64,000 nucleotides of DNA from Tardiphaga sp052076105 (GTDB lineage: Bacteria; Pseudomonadota; Alphaproteobacteria; Rhizobiales; Xanthobacteraceae): positions 3,410,001 to 3,474,000 of the forward strand of contig NZ_CP197245.1 in the NCBI RefSeq assembly GCF_052076105.1, in the 5' to 3' direction. This document shows positions 1-11,106 of the stretch, piece by piece. The notes under the pieces are model-generated. The model saw only the letters and a program-made list of their open reading frames with translations. It had not been told where the DNA came from and did not search any database. Each line of letters starts with the position of its first letter. Within the stretch, counting starts at the first letter, position 1. Made by a program: the position numbers and the translations under genes.

Positions 1-1674
1 CGACGAGCGACGGGTGTGATCGACGTCGAGCGCCAGCGCCGCGCCAACTTTCAGCGCGCCCTGTTCGACCTTACCGATATGCGCAAACAGATCCCCGGCG
101 CGCTTTTGTGTTTCGGTGACGCGGAAGGTTACACCCTCGCCCGTGATCACACCGGTATCGCCGACCTGACCGCCAGATTCCGCATAGAACGGCGTCTGGT
201 TGAGGATGATCGCGCCAGTATCGCCGGCCTTGAGGCTGTCGACCTCCTTGCCGTCCTTCACGAGCGCAGTGACCGCGCCTTCGGCGCTCTCGGTCTCGTA
301 GCCGAGGAATTCCGTAGCCCCGAGCTTTTCGCGCAGCTCAAACCAGATCGCCTCGGTCGCGGTTTCGCCGGAGGAGAAGCGCGACGCGCGGGCCTTGGCC
401 TTCTGCTGTTCCATCGCATCGGTGAAGGACGCGATATCAACAGAGATGCCGCGGTTACGCAGTGCGTCCTGTGTGAGGTCGAGAGGGAAGCCATAGGTAT
501 CGTACAGCGTGAACGCGGTTTCGCCGTCGAACATGTCGCCTTTCTTCAGCGATGCGCTCTTCTCGTCGAGAATGCCGAGGCCGCGGTCCAGTGTCTTGCG
601 GAAGCGCGTCTCTTCGAGGCGCAGCGTCTCCTCGATCAGGCTCTCGGCGCGCACCAGCTCCGGATAGGCCTGCCCCATTTCGCGCACCAGCGCCCATACC
701 AGGCGCCACATCAGCGGCTCCTTGGCGCCCAGCAACTGGCCGTGACGCATGGCGCGGCGCATGATCCGGCGCAGCACATAGCCGCGGCCTTCATTCGATG
801 GCAGCACACCGTCGGCGATCAGGAACGATGAGGCGCGCAGATGGTCGGCGATGACGCGGAGCGAGGCCTTCATCGGCCCCTGCGGATCGGCGCCGGTGAG
901 ATCGGCGATGGCGCGGATCAACGCGACGAACAGGTCGATGTCGTAATTGTCATGCTTGCCCTGCAGCACCGCAGCAATGCGCTCAAGGCCCATGCCGGTA
1001 TCGATCGACGGCTTCGGCAGCGAGACGCGGCTGCCCGGCGCAATCTGGTCGAACTGCATGAAAACGAGATTCCATATCTCGATGAAGCGGTCGCCGTCTT
1101 CATCGGGCGAGCCGGGAGGGCCGCCGGGAATCCTGTCGCCATGGTCGAAGAAGATTTCCGAACACGGCCCGCATGGACCGGTGTCGCCCATCTGCCAGAA
1201 ATTGTCCGAGGTCGGGATGCGGATGATCTTGGAATCCGGCAGGCCGATCTTCTTCCACAGAGCGAAGGCTTCATCGTCCTCGGAATAGACGGTGACCAGC
1301 AGGCGATCCTTCGCAAGGCCATATTCCTTGGTGATCAGGTTCCAGGCGAGCTCGATCGCGCGTTCCTTGAAATAGTCGCCGAACGAGAAGTTGCCGAGCA
1401 TCTCGAAGAAGGTGTGATGGCGCGCGGTATAACCGACATTGTCGAGGTCGTTGTGCTTGCCGCCGGCCCGGACGCATTTCTGCGAGGTCGTGGCGCGCTG
1501 ATAGGGCCGCTTCTCGATACCGGTAAAGACGTTCTTGAACTGCACCATGCCGGCATTGGTGAACATCAGCGTGGGGTCGTTGCGCGGCACCAGCGGCGAC
1601 GACGACACGATGTCGTGACCATTCGCCGCGAAGTAATTCAGAAATGCCGACCTGATCTCGTTAACGCCGCTCAT
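1..1674 (-). CDS. alaS: Alanyl-tRNA synthetase, 5' part (runs off the window)
   Basis: Reading leftward from ATG at 1674 gives 558 codons with no stop before the window edge. The product charges tRNA-Ala in the cytoplasm. The N-terminal class II catalytic domain is clear: residues 86-103 read HHTFFEMLGNFSFGDYFK, the alanyl-tRNA synthetase motif 2 region, followed by the GPCGPCSEI loop and the tRNA-recognition helices. The reading ends at a VDHTRRS segment, just before the editing-domain HxxxH would be expected, so roughly the last third is missing. It diverges from the glycine riboswitch-gcvT unit. The strand and frame are certain because the family-specific motifs are continuous. The long plus-strand frames over this region are shadows. 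Confidence 0.95.
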   Translation of the reverse strand, partial: MSGVNEIRSAFLNYFAANGHDIVSSSPLVPRNDPTLMFTNAGMVQFKNVFTGIEKRPYQRATTSQKCVRAGGKHNDLDNVGYTARHHTFFEMLGNFSFGDYFKERAIELAWNLITKEYGLAKDRLLVTVYSEDDEAFALWKKIGLPDSKIIRIPTSDNFWQMGDTGPCGPCSEIFFDHGDRIPGGPPGSPDEDGDRFIEIWNLVFMQFDQIAPGSRVSLPKPSIDTGMGLERIAAVLQGKHDNYDIDLFVALIRAIADLTGADPQGPMKASLRVIADHLRASSFLIADGVLPSNEGRGYVLRRIMRRAMRHGQLLGAKEPLMWRLVWALVREMGQAYPELVRAESLIEETLRLEETRFRKTLDRGLGILDEKSASLKKGDMFDGETAFTLYDTYGFPLDLTQDALRNRGISVDIASFTDAMEQQKAKARASRFSSGETATEAIWFELREKLGATEFLGYETESAEGAVTALVKDGKEVDSLKAGDTGAIILNQTPFYAESGGQVGDTGVITGEGVTFRVTETQKRAGDLFAHIGKVEQGALKVGAALALDVDHTRRSS

Positions 1675-1866
1675 ATCAGTCCCATTGCGCCCAAGACTTG
1701 TTACGTCGAAGACTTGGCGCCTAAAAATCGCCCACGGCCCTGCCGTCGGCCAATGCCACAACCGGTTGCTTTTAGACCGGCGGGACTAGGGCTGTCCAGA
1801 AACTGTGCAAGGGGATCAGGGGCTTGCCGCAACAGCACAGGGCCGTTGATAGGTGCTGCAACCGCG

Positions 1867-1895
1867 TTGACAGATTCAGGGAACGCATGCTCTTG
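1867..1895 (+). promoter_or_regulatory. Candidate sigma-70 promoter for the gcv riboswitch leader
   Basis: A perfect TTGACA lies at 1867-1872, followed by 17 bases and a weak -10 (CTCTTG, 1890-1895). It sits about 20 bases before the first riboswitch helix, where a leader promoter is expected. The -35 is convincing, the -10 is not. The stretch 1675-1866 upstream of it shows no gene. Confidence 0.35.
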
Positions 1896-1912
1896 TGCCG
1901 GCGTTGAATGAC

Positions 1913-2089
1913 GTCACGTCGGGAGAGACTGGCCCCTGTTTGGGCCGGCGCCGAAGGAGCAACCGCCCCGGAAACTCTCAGGCAAAAGGACCGCGTGACA
2001 GGTTAGCATCTGGAAAGAGATGCCTTTGGGCCCGAATGGGCCGATGGCGTCCGCCGACGGGATAATACTCTCAGGCACAGCGACAGATG
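1913..2089 (+). ncRNA. Tandem glycine riboswitch (two aptamers)
   Basis: Two consecutive glycine aptamers precede gcvT. Aptamer I is closed by GTCACG (1913-1918) pairing with CGTGAC (1994-1999) and carries GGGAGAGACTGG, CGCCGAAGGAGCAA and AACTCTCAGGCAAAAGGACCG, all hallmark glycine-riboswitch segments. Aptamer II is closed by CATCT (2007-2011) and AGATG (2085-2089) and carries GGAAAGAG, CGCCGACGGGA and ACTCTCAGGCACAGCGACAGATGG. The short linker between them is typical. Glycine binding is expected to switch on the downstream glycine-cleavage operon. Confidence 0.95.
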
Positions 2090-2106
2090 GGGCTCGTACA
2101 GGCACT

Positions 2107-2138
2107 CCGGGAATGGTCCCGGGGAACCCGCGAGGACC
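2107..2138 (+). promoter_or_regulatory. Riboswitch expression platform: two mutually exclusive hairpins over the gcvT Shine-Dalgarno
   Basis: CCGGGA (2107-2112) can pair with TCCCGG (2117-2122). Alternatively GGTCC (2115-2119) plus CGGG (2120-2123) can pair with CCCG (2127-2130) and GGACC (2134-2138), with CGA bulged. The second hairpin buries AGGA (2133-2136), the ribosome-binding site of the gcvT ATG at 2146. Both structures need bases 2117-2119, so only one can form. There is no U-tract, which points to translational rather than transcriptional control. Confidence 0.55.
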
Positions 2139-2145
2139 CGTCACC

Positions 2146-3294
2146 ATGCTAGCGACCGATAAACCCTCAATTTTGAAACAAACGCCGCTGCACGCCCTCC
2201 ACGTCGCCCGTAGCGGCAAGATGGTGCCCTTCGCCGGTTATGACATGCCGGTGCAATACTCGACCGGCGTGCTGAAGGAGCACCTCCACACCCGCACGGC
2301 CGCCGGACTGTTCGATGTCTCCCATATGGGTCAGCTCACCTTGCGAGCGAAGTCCGGCAAGCTCGAAGACGCCTCTTTGGCACTCGAGAAACTCGTGCCG
2401 ATGGACATTCTGGCGCTCGCTCCCGGCCGCCAGCGCTATGCCCAGTTCACCAATGAATCCGGCGGCATTCTCGACGACCTGATGGTGGCGAATTTCGGCG
2501 ATCACCTGTTTCTGGTCGTCAACGCTGCCTGCAAGGAGGAAGACGAGGCGCACCTCCGCGCGCATCTCTCCGACGCCTGCATCATCGAGACCCTACCCGA
2601 CCGTGCGCTGATCGCCTTGCAGGGTCCGAAGGCGGCGGACGTGCTGGCAAAGTTCTGCCCGGAAGCGCCGGCGATGAAGTTTATGGATGCCGGCCCACAC
2701 AGCGTTAACGGCGTCGCCTGCTTCGTCTCACGCTCCGGCTATACGGGTGAAGACGGCTACGAGATCTCGATCCCCGCCGATCAGGCCGAAGCCCTCACCA
2801 CGACCCTGCTCGACCATGCCGACGTGCTCCCGATTGGCCTCGGCGCCCGCGACAGCCTGCGTCTCGAAGCCGGGCTGTGCCTCCACGGCCATGACATCGA
2901 CACCACAACCACGCCTATCGAAGGCGGGTTGAACTGGTCGATCCAGAAGAGCCGTCGCACCGGCGGCGCCCGCGCGGGCGGCTTCCTCGGCAGCGACAAG
3001 ATCCTGGCGCAGCTCGATGGCGGCGCTCCGCGCAAGCGCATCGGTCTGCTGCCGGAAGGCCGCGCGCCCGTGCGCGAAGGCGTGCTGCTATTTGCGGACG
3101 CGACCTCCACCGAATCGATCGGCAGCGTCACCTCGGGCGGCTTCGGCCCCAGTCTCGGCGCGCCAATTGCAATGGGCTATCTGCCCAGCGCGCAGGCAGC
3201 CGACGGCACCACCGTCTATGCCGAGCTTCGCGGCCAGCGGATGCCGATGAAAGTTTCACCCATGCCCTTTGTCCCCCACAGCTACAAGCGTTGA
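2146..3294 (+). CDS. gcvT: Glycine cleavage system T protein (aminomethyltransferase)
   Basis: The 382-residue protein transfers the methylene group from aminomethylated H protein to tetrahydrofolate and releases ammonia. The start MLATDKPSILKQTPLHALH fits the family: the LHALH and MVPFAGYDMPVQYS segments near the N-terminus are typical GcvT, as is the later SRSGYTGEDGYEI. The ATG at 2146 is chosen over the upstream in-frame ATG at 2020 because 2020 lies inside riboswitch aptamer II and because AGGA sits 9 bases before 2146. It is the first gene of gcvT-gcvH-gcvP. Expression is predicted to depend on the glycine riboswitch. Confidence 0.96.
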   Translation: MLATDKPSILKQTPLHALHVARSGKMVPFAGYDMPVQYSTGVLKEHLHTRTAAGLFDVSHMGQLTLRAKSGKLEDASLALEKLVPMDILALAPGRQRYAQFTNESGGILDDLMVANFGDHLFLVVNAACKEEDEAHLRAHLSDACIIETLPDRALIALQGPKAADVLAKFCPEAPAMKFMDAGPHSVNGVACFVSRSGYTGEDGYEISIPADQAEALTTTLLDHADVLPIGLGARDSLRLEAGLCLHGHDIDTTTTPIEGGLNWSIQKSRRTGGARAGGFLGSDKILAQLDGGAPRKRIGLLPEGRAPVREGVLLFADATSTESIGSVTSGGFGPSLGAPIAMGYLPSAQAADGTTVYAELRGQRMPMKVSPMPFVPHSYKR

Positions 3295-3305
3295 GGAACT
3301 GCCCC

Positions 3306-3671
3306 ATGACCATCCTGTACACCGAAGACCACGAATGGCTTGATATCACCGGCGACATCGTCACCGTCGGTATCACCGATTACGCACAGTCGCAGCTCGG
3401 CGATGTCGTGTTCGTCGAACTGCCCAAAGTAGGCCGCGCGCTGAAGAAAGCCGAAGCCGCCGCCGTGGTCGAATCGGTCAAGGCCGCTTCCGACGTCTAT
3501 GCGCCGATCACCGGCGAAGTCGTGGAGATCAATGACGCGCTCGCAGCCGAGCCCGCGCTGGTGAATTCCGACGCCGACGGCAAGGCGTGGTTCTTCAAGC
3601 TCAAACTCGCCGACAAGAGCGAGCTTGATGGCCTGATGGATGCCGACGCCTACAAAGCCCACACCGCGTAG
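3306..3671 (+). CDS. gcvH: Glycine cleavage system H protein (lipoyl carrier)
   Basis: This is a 121-residue lipoyl-domain protein that shuttles the aminomethyl group between the P, T and L proteins. It begins MTILYTEDHEW, and the lipoylation site is Lys59 in VESVKAASDVYAP, matching the ESVKA motif of H proteins. GAGGA lies just upstream of ATG 3306, and the gene starts 11 bases after the gcvT stop. An upstream in-frame ATG at 3291 is rejected because it overlaps gcvT and extends the conserved N-terminus. gcvP follows after a 113-base gap that holds a palindromic repeat. Confidence 0.96.
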   Translation: MTILYTEDHEWLDITGDIVTVGITDYAQSQLGDVVFVELPKVGRALKKAEAAAVVESVKAASDVYAPITGEVVEINDALAAEPALVNSDADGKAWFFKLKLADKSELDGLMDADAYKAHTA

Positions 3672-3755
3672 TCGTCATGCCCGGCAAATGCCGGGCATCC
3701 ACGTCTTGGCCGCAAGCGAAGACGTGGATGGCCGGGACAAGCCCGGCCATGACGA
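3672..3755. repeat. REP-like palindromic element between gcvH and gcvP
   Basis: The ends are inverted copies (TCGTCATGCCCGG at the left, the complement of TCGTCATGGCCGGGC at the right). The interior holds ATCCACGTCTT and AAGACGTGGAT arms around a short loop, and a smaller CCCGGCA/TGCCGGG hairpin. The element fills almost the whole gap inside the gcv operon. It has the look of intergenic palindromes common in Bradyrhizobium relatives. It can fold in the transcript and could affect the ratio of H to P protein. Confidence 0.8.
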
Positions 3756-3784
3756 GCTTCTGAAATTCGCTCGAGGAACAACAG

Positions 3785-6649
<2,865 letters not shown>

Positions 6650-6653
6650 CGAT

Positions 6654-6689
6654 AAAAAGCCACCCGCGAGAAATCGCGGGTGGCTTTTT
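6654..6689. terminator. Bidirectional intrinsic terminator between gcvP and the M20D hydrolase
   Basis: A perfect 16-bp stem (6654-6669 with 6674-6689) encloses a GAAA tetraloop. It has A-runs on the left and T-runs on the right, so it works for gcvP on the plus strand and for the converging gene at 6700-7872. Confidence 0.93.
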
Positions 6690-6699
6690 ATGGCGTCGG

Positions 6700-7872
6700 T
6701 CAGGCCGCCAGGGTGGCCTCGACCAGCTTCACCCAATAGGACGTGCCATAGACGATCGCATCGTCATTGAAGTTGTAGGCGGGGTGATGCAGCCCGGCGC
6801 TGTCGCCGTTACCGCAGAAAATGAAGGCGCCGGGGCGCGCTTCCAGCATGTAGGCAAAGTCTTCGGCGCCCATCACCGGCGGCATGTCGATATTGACCTT
6901 CTCGGCACCGGAGATTTCGCTGGCGACGCGCACAGCCATGTCAGTCTCGGCGCGATGGTTGACCACGACGGGATAACCGCGGTCATAGTCGAGCATGATC
7001 TTCGCGCCGGTCTGCAGCGCGACGCCGTTGACGACCTCGTTCATGCGCTTCTCCATGAGATCGCGCACTTCGGAGTTTAACGTTCGCACGGTGCCGCGCA
7101 GCTCAGCGGTCGCCGGGATGACGTTGCTCGCATGCCCTGCATGGAATTCGCAGATCGACAGCACCGCGGATTCCAGGGGATTGACGGTACGCGAGACGAT
7201 CGTCTGCAGCGCCATCACGAGCTGCGAGCCGACCAACACGGAATCGATGGTCTTGTGCGGGTAGGCAGCATGGCCGCCCTTACCCTCGATCTGGATCGAG
7301 ATGCGGTCCATCGCCGCCATGATCGGACCCGGGCGCAGCGCAAAGGAGCCTATCGGCATGCCGGGATTGTTGTGCATGCCATAGACCTGGTCAATCTTGA
7401 AACGGTCCATCAGACCGTCCTTGATCATCGCCGCAGCACCCGCACCGCCCTCTTCCGCCGGCTGAAAGATGACCACGGCATCGCCGGCGAAATTACGTGT
7501 TTCAGCGAGATACTGTGCCGCGCCCAGCAGCATGGACGTGTGACCGTCATGACCGCAGGCATGCATCTTGCCAGCAGTCTTCGAGGCGTAAGGCAGATTG
7601 GTCTCTTCCTCGATCGGCAACGCGTCCATGTCGGCACGCAGCCCAATCACCTTGTGCTCGCCGGAAGCCGGCTTGCGGCCCTTGATGACGCCAACGACAC
7701 CGGTTCGTCCCAGGCCCGTCACAACTTCGTCGCACCCGAACTCCTTCAACCGCTCCGCCACGAAGCCCGCGGTCCGGTGCACGTCATACATCAGCTCGGG
7801 ATGGGCATGCAGATCACGGCGCCAGGCCATGATTTCCGGTTGCAGATCGGCGACACGATTGATGATGGGCAT
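6700..7872 (-). CDS. M20D-family metallo-amidohydrolase (hippurate hydrolase/aminoacylase-like)
   Basis: The 390-residue cytosolic protein belongs to the M20D (HipO/AbgB/IAA-amino-acid hydrolase) family, which removes acyl groups from N-acyl amino acids. Metal-site motifs are visible: Cys106-x-His108-x-x-His111 in CGHDGH, the acidic pair in FQPAEEGG (about 138-143), His167 in MHNNPG, and a late GAEDFAYM segment. The length is typical. It has its own unit, converging on gcvP through a shared terminator and diverging from the GMC oxidoreductase at 8039. The exact substrate cannot be read from sequence. Hippurate, N-acetyl amino acids and carbamoyl amino acids are all possible. Confidence 0.88.
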   Translation of the reverse strand: MPIINRVADLQPEIMAWRRDLHAHPELMYDVHRTAGFVAERLKEFGCDEVVTGLGRTGVVGVIKGRKPASGEHKVIGLRADMDALPIEEETNLPYASKTAGKMHACGHDGHTSMLLGAAQYLAETRNFAGDAVVIFQPAEEGGAGAAAMIKDGLMDRFKIDQVYGMHNNPGMPIGSFALRPGPIMAAMDRISIQIEGKGGHAAYPHKTIDSVLVGSQLVMALQTIVSRTVNPLESAVLSICEFHAGHASNVIPATAELRGTVRTLNSEVRDLMEKRMNEVVNGVALQTGAKIMLDYDRGYPVVVNHRAETDMAVRVASEISGAEKVNIDMPPVMGAEDFAYMLEARPGAFIFCGNGDSAGLHHPAYNFNDDAIVYGTSYWVKLVEATLAA

Positions 7873-8038
7873 GGGTCAGGATCTCGATGCAGTGGGACGG
7901 CGATGTCCTTGTCTAGCATGTCGCGTGCCAACGGCCCACCCCACCGGTCCCACAGCGCGCTGTACAGACGCCCGTGGCCTCGCTAATCCCTTTCGACACG
8001 GCAGGTGAGACCGTGGAACGGAATGCGGCGGGGAAACG

Positions 8039-9658
8039 ATGACTACACGGCTCGAGGGTGATTTCGATTATATCGTGATTGGTGCGGGTACCGCCGGTTG
8101 CATCGTCGCGAACCGCCTGTCGGCAGATCCGGGCAAGCGCGTCCTCGTCCTGGAGGCCGGCGGCAACGACAACTGGATCTGGTTTCACATTCCCGTCGGC
8201 TACCTCTTCGCCATCGGCAATCCCCGCTCCGACTGGATGTTCCGCACCGAGCCGGAGCCCGGTCTCAATGGCCGCGCGCTGGCCTATCCACGCGGCAAGG
8301 TGATCGGTGGCTCCTCCGCGATCAATGCGATGATCTCGATGCGCGGCCAGGCGGCCGACTACGATCACTGGCGACAGCTCGGCCTCAATGGCTGGGGCTA
8401 TGACGATGTGCTCCCGGCTTTCAAGAAATTGGAAGATCATTTCCTGGGTGCCAGCGAACATCACGGCGCGGGTGGCGGCTGGCGCATCGAAGAGCCGCGG
8501 CTGTCCTGGAAAGTACTCGACGCCGTCGGCGATGCTGCGGCCGAAATGGGCATTCGCAAGACCGCCGATTTCAACACCGGCGATAATGAAGGCATCGGCT
8601 ATTTTCACGTTAACCAGAAGCGCGGTCGCCGCTGGTCGTCGGCCCGGGGCTTTCTCAAGCCTGCACTGAACCGCCCCAACCTGCGGCTCGAAACCAAAGT
8701 GATGGTCGACCGCCTGATCGTCGAAAATGGCCGCGCCGTCGGCGTGCGCTTTACCCAGAACGGCCAGCAGATGGAGGCACGTGCCAAAGGCGAAGTCATC
8801 CTGTGTGCTGGCGCCGTCGGCTCACCACATCTGTTGCAGCGCTCCGGCATCGGACCCCCGGAGTGGCTGTCAGCCGCTGGCGTCGATATCACGCTCGACC
8901 GTCAGGGCGTCGGTCGCAACCTACAGGACCACCTGCAGCAGCGTGCGATCTACAAGGTCTCCGGCGTGCGTACGCTGAACGAGACCTACTACAATCTGTT
9001 CCGCCGCGGCTGGATGGGCATCGACTACGCGCTCCGTCGCCGAGGGCCGCTCACCATGGCACCATCGCAGCTTGGCATCTTCACGCGCTCCGACGCTCAT
9101 CGCGAACGCGCCAATATCCAGTTTCACGTGCAGCCGCTCTCGCTCGACAAGTTCGGCGATCCGTTGCATCGGTTTCCGGCTATCACCATTGCTGCCTGCA
9201 ATCTGCAACCAACATCGCGCGGCGAGATCAAACTACGCTCGGCAAAGCCCGATGACGCACCGGCAATTGCTCCGCACTATCTCTCGACGGACGACGACCG
9301 TCAGGTCGCTGCCGATGCGATCCGCGTGACGCGCAAGCTGATGAAGCAAAAGGCGCTCGCCGCCTATCATCCCGAAGAATATCTGCCGGGGCCATCGGTG
9401 GGCGACGACGCAGCGTCCCTGGCCAAGGCTGCCGGCGATATCGGCACCACCATCTTCCATCCTGTCGGGACTGCGAAGATGGGCACGGCCTCGGATCCGA
9501 CCGCCGTAGTGGACGAACGGTTGCGCTTTTTCGGGATCGCCGGGCTGCGCGTCGTCGATGCCTCGGTAATGCCAACAATTACGTCGGGCAATACCAACAC
9601 GCCGACCGCGATGATCGCGGAAAAAGGCGCATCGATGATCATCACGGATTCGCGATAA
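8039..9658 (+). CDS. GMC-family FAD oxidoreductase (choline/alcohol dehydrogenase-like)
   Basis: This 539-residue flavoprotein starts with the FAD-binding fold DYIVIGAGTAGCIVANRLS, with the GxGxxG at about residues 15-20 and the ribose-binding VLVLEAGG. It also has the GMC signature region PRGKVIGGSSAINAM. The C-terminal active-site pair is His474 (FHPVGTAKMG) and Asn518 (TSGNTNTPTAM). Such enzymes oxidise primary alcohols or sugars. It resembles the many choline-dehydrogenase-like proteins of rhizobia, but no betaine genes are nearby, so choline is not supported. GGGGAAACG precedes ATG 8039. It is probably monocistronic. Confidence 0.9.
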   Translation: MTTRLEGDFDYIVIGAGTAGCIVANRLSADPGKRVLVLEAGGNDNWIWFHIPVGYLFAIGNPRSDWMFRTEPEPGLNGRALAYPRGKVIGGSSAINAMISMRGQAADYDHWRQLGLNGWGYDDVLPAFKKLEDHFLGASEHHGAGGGWRIEEPRLSWKVLDAVGDAAAEMGIRKTADFNTGDNEGIGYFHVNQKRGRRWSSARGFLKPALNRPNLRLETKVMVDRLIVENGRAVGVRFTQNGQQMEARAKGEVILCAGAVGSPHLLQRSGIGPPEWLSAAGVDITLDRQGVGRNLQDHLQQRAIYKVSGVRTLNETYYNLFRRGWMGIDYALRRRGPLTMAPSQLGIFTRSDAHRERANIQFHVQPLSLDKFGDPLHRFPAITIAACNLQPTSRGEIKLRSAKPDDAPAIAPHYLSTDDDRQVAADAIRVTRKLMKQKALAAYHPEEYLPGPSVGDDAASLAKAAGDIGTTIFHPVGTAKMGTASDPTAVVDERLRFFGIAGLRVVDASVMPTITSGNTNTPTAMIAEKGASMIITDSR

Positions 9659-9680
9659 CCTCGTTCAGCGGGAATAAATT

Positions 9681-9707
9681 TCCGCATTCGCCGATCCAGT
9701 CTCCGTA
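9681..9707 (+). promoter_or_regulatory. Possible ECF-type promoter before the metallophosphoesterase
   Basis: GGAAT is followed after 16 bases by CGAT about 30-55 bases before ATG 9736, in the spacing of ECF sigma promoters. The same bases can also be drawn as a small hairpin (GCGGGAA with TTTCCGC). An autoregulatory ECF site is expected here because the sigma gene is downstream, but the match is weak. Confidence 0.2.
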
Positions 9708-9735
9708 GCCCAATCCAGGGCGATGGAGATTCGCG

Positions 9736-10686
9736 ATGAGTGCATTTGACCACGATCATTCCCAGGACGACCCGAGGCTAAGTCGCCGAAAGGTACTGGA
9801 GTGCATGACCTGGGCCGGCACCGGCGTGCTCTGGAGCATTTCCAGAGGCGTTCCGCACGCTCTTGGGCTGATCGATTCAGCACAAGCGGCAGAGCCCACC
9901 GGCCTGACGTTCCTGCAGATCAGCGACAGCCATATCGGCTTCGACAAGCCAGCCAATCCCAACGCCATCGGCACGCTTGAGGAAGCCATCGGCCGGATCA
10001 AAGCCATCCCGGTGAAGCCGTCGTTCATGATCCATACCGGCGATATCAGCCACCTCTCCAAGGCCTCCGAGTTCGACGATGCGGACCGCATCATCTCGCA
10101 AGCGCGGCTCGATGTGCATTACGTCCCGGGGGAACATGATTTCATCGACGAGGAGGTCAAGCTCTACCGCGAGCGCTACGGACGCGGGACCAAGGGCTCC
10201 GGCTGGTATTCCTTCGACGCGAGCGGCGTGCACTTCATCGGACTCGTGAACGTCGTCGATCTCAAAGCCGGCGGACTCGGAAACCTGGGCGCCGAACAAC
10301 TCGCATGGCTCGAAGACGATCTTCGCGGCCGATCGAAATCGACACCTATCGTGGTGTTTGCGCACATTCCGCTCTGGACGGTCTATCCGACCTGGGGATG
10401 GGGCACGGAAGACGGAGCGCGCGCGCTGGACTATCTCAAGGGCTTCGGCTCAGTCACCGTGCTGAACGGCCATATCCATCAGGTGATGCAGAAAGTGGAA
10501 GGTAACGTCACGTTCCACACCGCACGCTCAACTGCGTTTCCACAGCCGGCACCGGGGACAGCGCCCTCACCCGGGCCCATGAAGGTGGCCGACGACAAAT
10601 TACGCAGCCTGCTGGGCATCGCCAGCATCATCTTCAAACCCGGCGATGAACGCCTCGCCATCATCGACACACCGTTGCAGGGCTAG
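9736..10686 (+). CDS. Tat-exported calcineurin-like metallophosphoesterase
   Basis: The 316-residue protein has a twin-arginine signal (SRRKVL at 16-21, then a hydrophobic stretch to an ALGLIDSAQA cleavage region) and so should act in the periplasm. The metallophosphoesterase motifs run in order: D64-x-H66 (ISDSH), D103 (HTGDIS), GEHD at 132-135, His210 (FAHIPLW) and His246-x-His248 (NGHIHQ). The usual metal-bridging Asn of GNH(D/E) is Glu133 here, an odd feature. It is followed 12 bases later by a cupredoxin gene and then by an ECF sigma/anti-sigma pair, suggesting a stress-responsive envelope function. The phosphoester substrate is unknown. Confidence 0.88.
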   Translation: MSAFDHDHSQDDPRLSRRKVLECMTWAGTGVLWSISRGVPHALGLIDSAQAAEPTGLTFLQISDSHIGFDKPANPNAIGTLEEAIGRIKAIPVKPSFMIHTGDISHLSKASEFDDADRIISQARLDVHYVPGEHDFIDEEVKLYRERYGRGTKGSGWYSFDASGVHFIGLVNVVDLKAGGLGNLGAEQLAWLEDDLRGRSKSTPIVVFAHIPLWTVYPTWGWGTEDGARALDYLKGFGSVTVLNGHIHQVMQKVEGNVTFHTARSTAFPQPAPGTAPSPGPMKVADDKLRSLLGIASIIFKPGDERLAIIDTPLQG

Positions 10687-10698
10687 GGGCATCGCAAC

Positions 10699-11028
10699 AT
10701 GACATCCGTCGCCTTACGCAACATCTGCATCCGTATTGCCATTTCCGCTGTCATGGCTTCCGGCATGACAGCGGCGCGCTGCGAAGACCTCGCGGTGATG
10801 ATCGACAACTTCACCTTCGAGCCTGCGCAGCTCACGATCAAGGTCGGCACGACCGTCACCTGGAAGAACCGGGACGATATCCCTCACGCCGTGGTCTCAG
10901 CCGGAAAATTCAGGTCAAAAACGCTCGACACCGGCGACAGCTATTCCTTCACGTTCACGTCACCGGGTGACTACACGTATTTTTGCTCACTGCATCCACA
11001 TATGACGGGGATGATCAAGGTTGAGTAG
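10699..11028 (+). CDS. Exported cupredoxin (amicyanin/pseudoazurin-like)
   Basis: This 109-residue protein has an N-terminal signal peptide ending near AARCED and a single plastocyanin-like domain. The type I copper ligands are all present: His63 in IPHAVVS, then Cys96, His99 and Met102 in CSLHPHM, the C-x2-H-x2-M pattern of amicyanin. It is likely a periplasmic electron carrier or copper-binding protein. It lies between the metallophosphoesterase and the ECF sigma gene on the same strand and is probably co-transcribed with them. Its redox partner is not encoded here. Confidence 0.88.
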   Translation: MTSVALRNICIRIAISAVMASGMTAARCEDLAVMIDNFTFEPAQLTIKVGTTVTWKNRDDIPHAVVSAGKFRSKTLDTGDSYSFTFTSPGDYTYFCSLHPHMTGMIKVE

Positions 11029-11052
11029 CAGCCAAAACCAAGGCATCACAAC

Positions 11053-11088
11053 GATGCCCGGCCTCTGGAAACCCGGCAGCCGGGCATC
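11053..11088. repeat. Small inverted repeat (GATGCCCGGC / GCCGGGCATC)
   Basis: Ten-base perfect arms at 11053-11062 and 11079-11088 enclose 16 bases, in the gap between the cupredoxin and sigma genes. The arm resembles the ATGCCCGG tip of the palindrome at 3672-3755, so it may be a solitary REP-type unit. There is no T-tract, so it is not a classical terminator. Confidence 0.55.
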
Positions 11089-11106
11089 GGCCGCAAGGAC
11101 AAGTCG

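Noticed and set aside
841..1911. Long plus-strand frame over alaS
   Set aside because: Its product has no family likeness and it is antisense to continuous alanyl-tRNA synthetase motifs.
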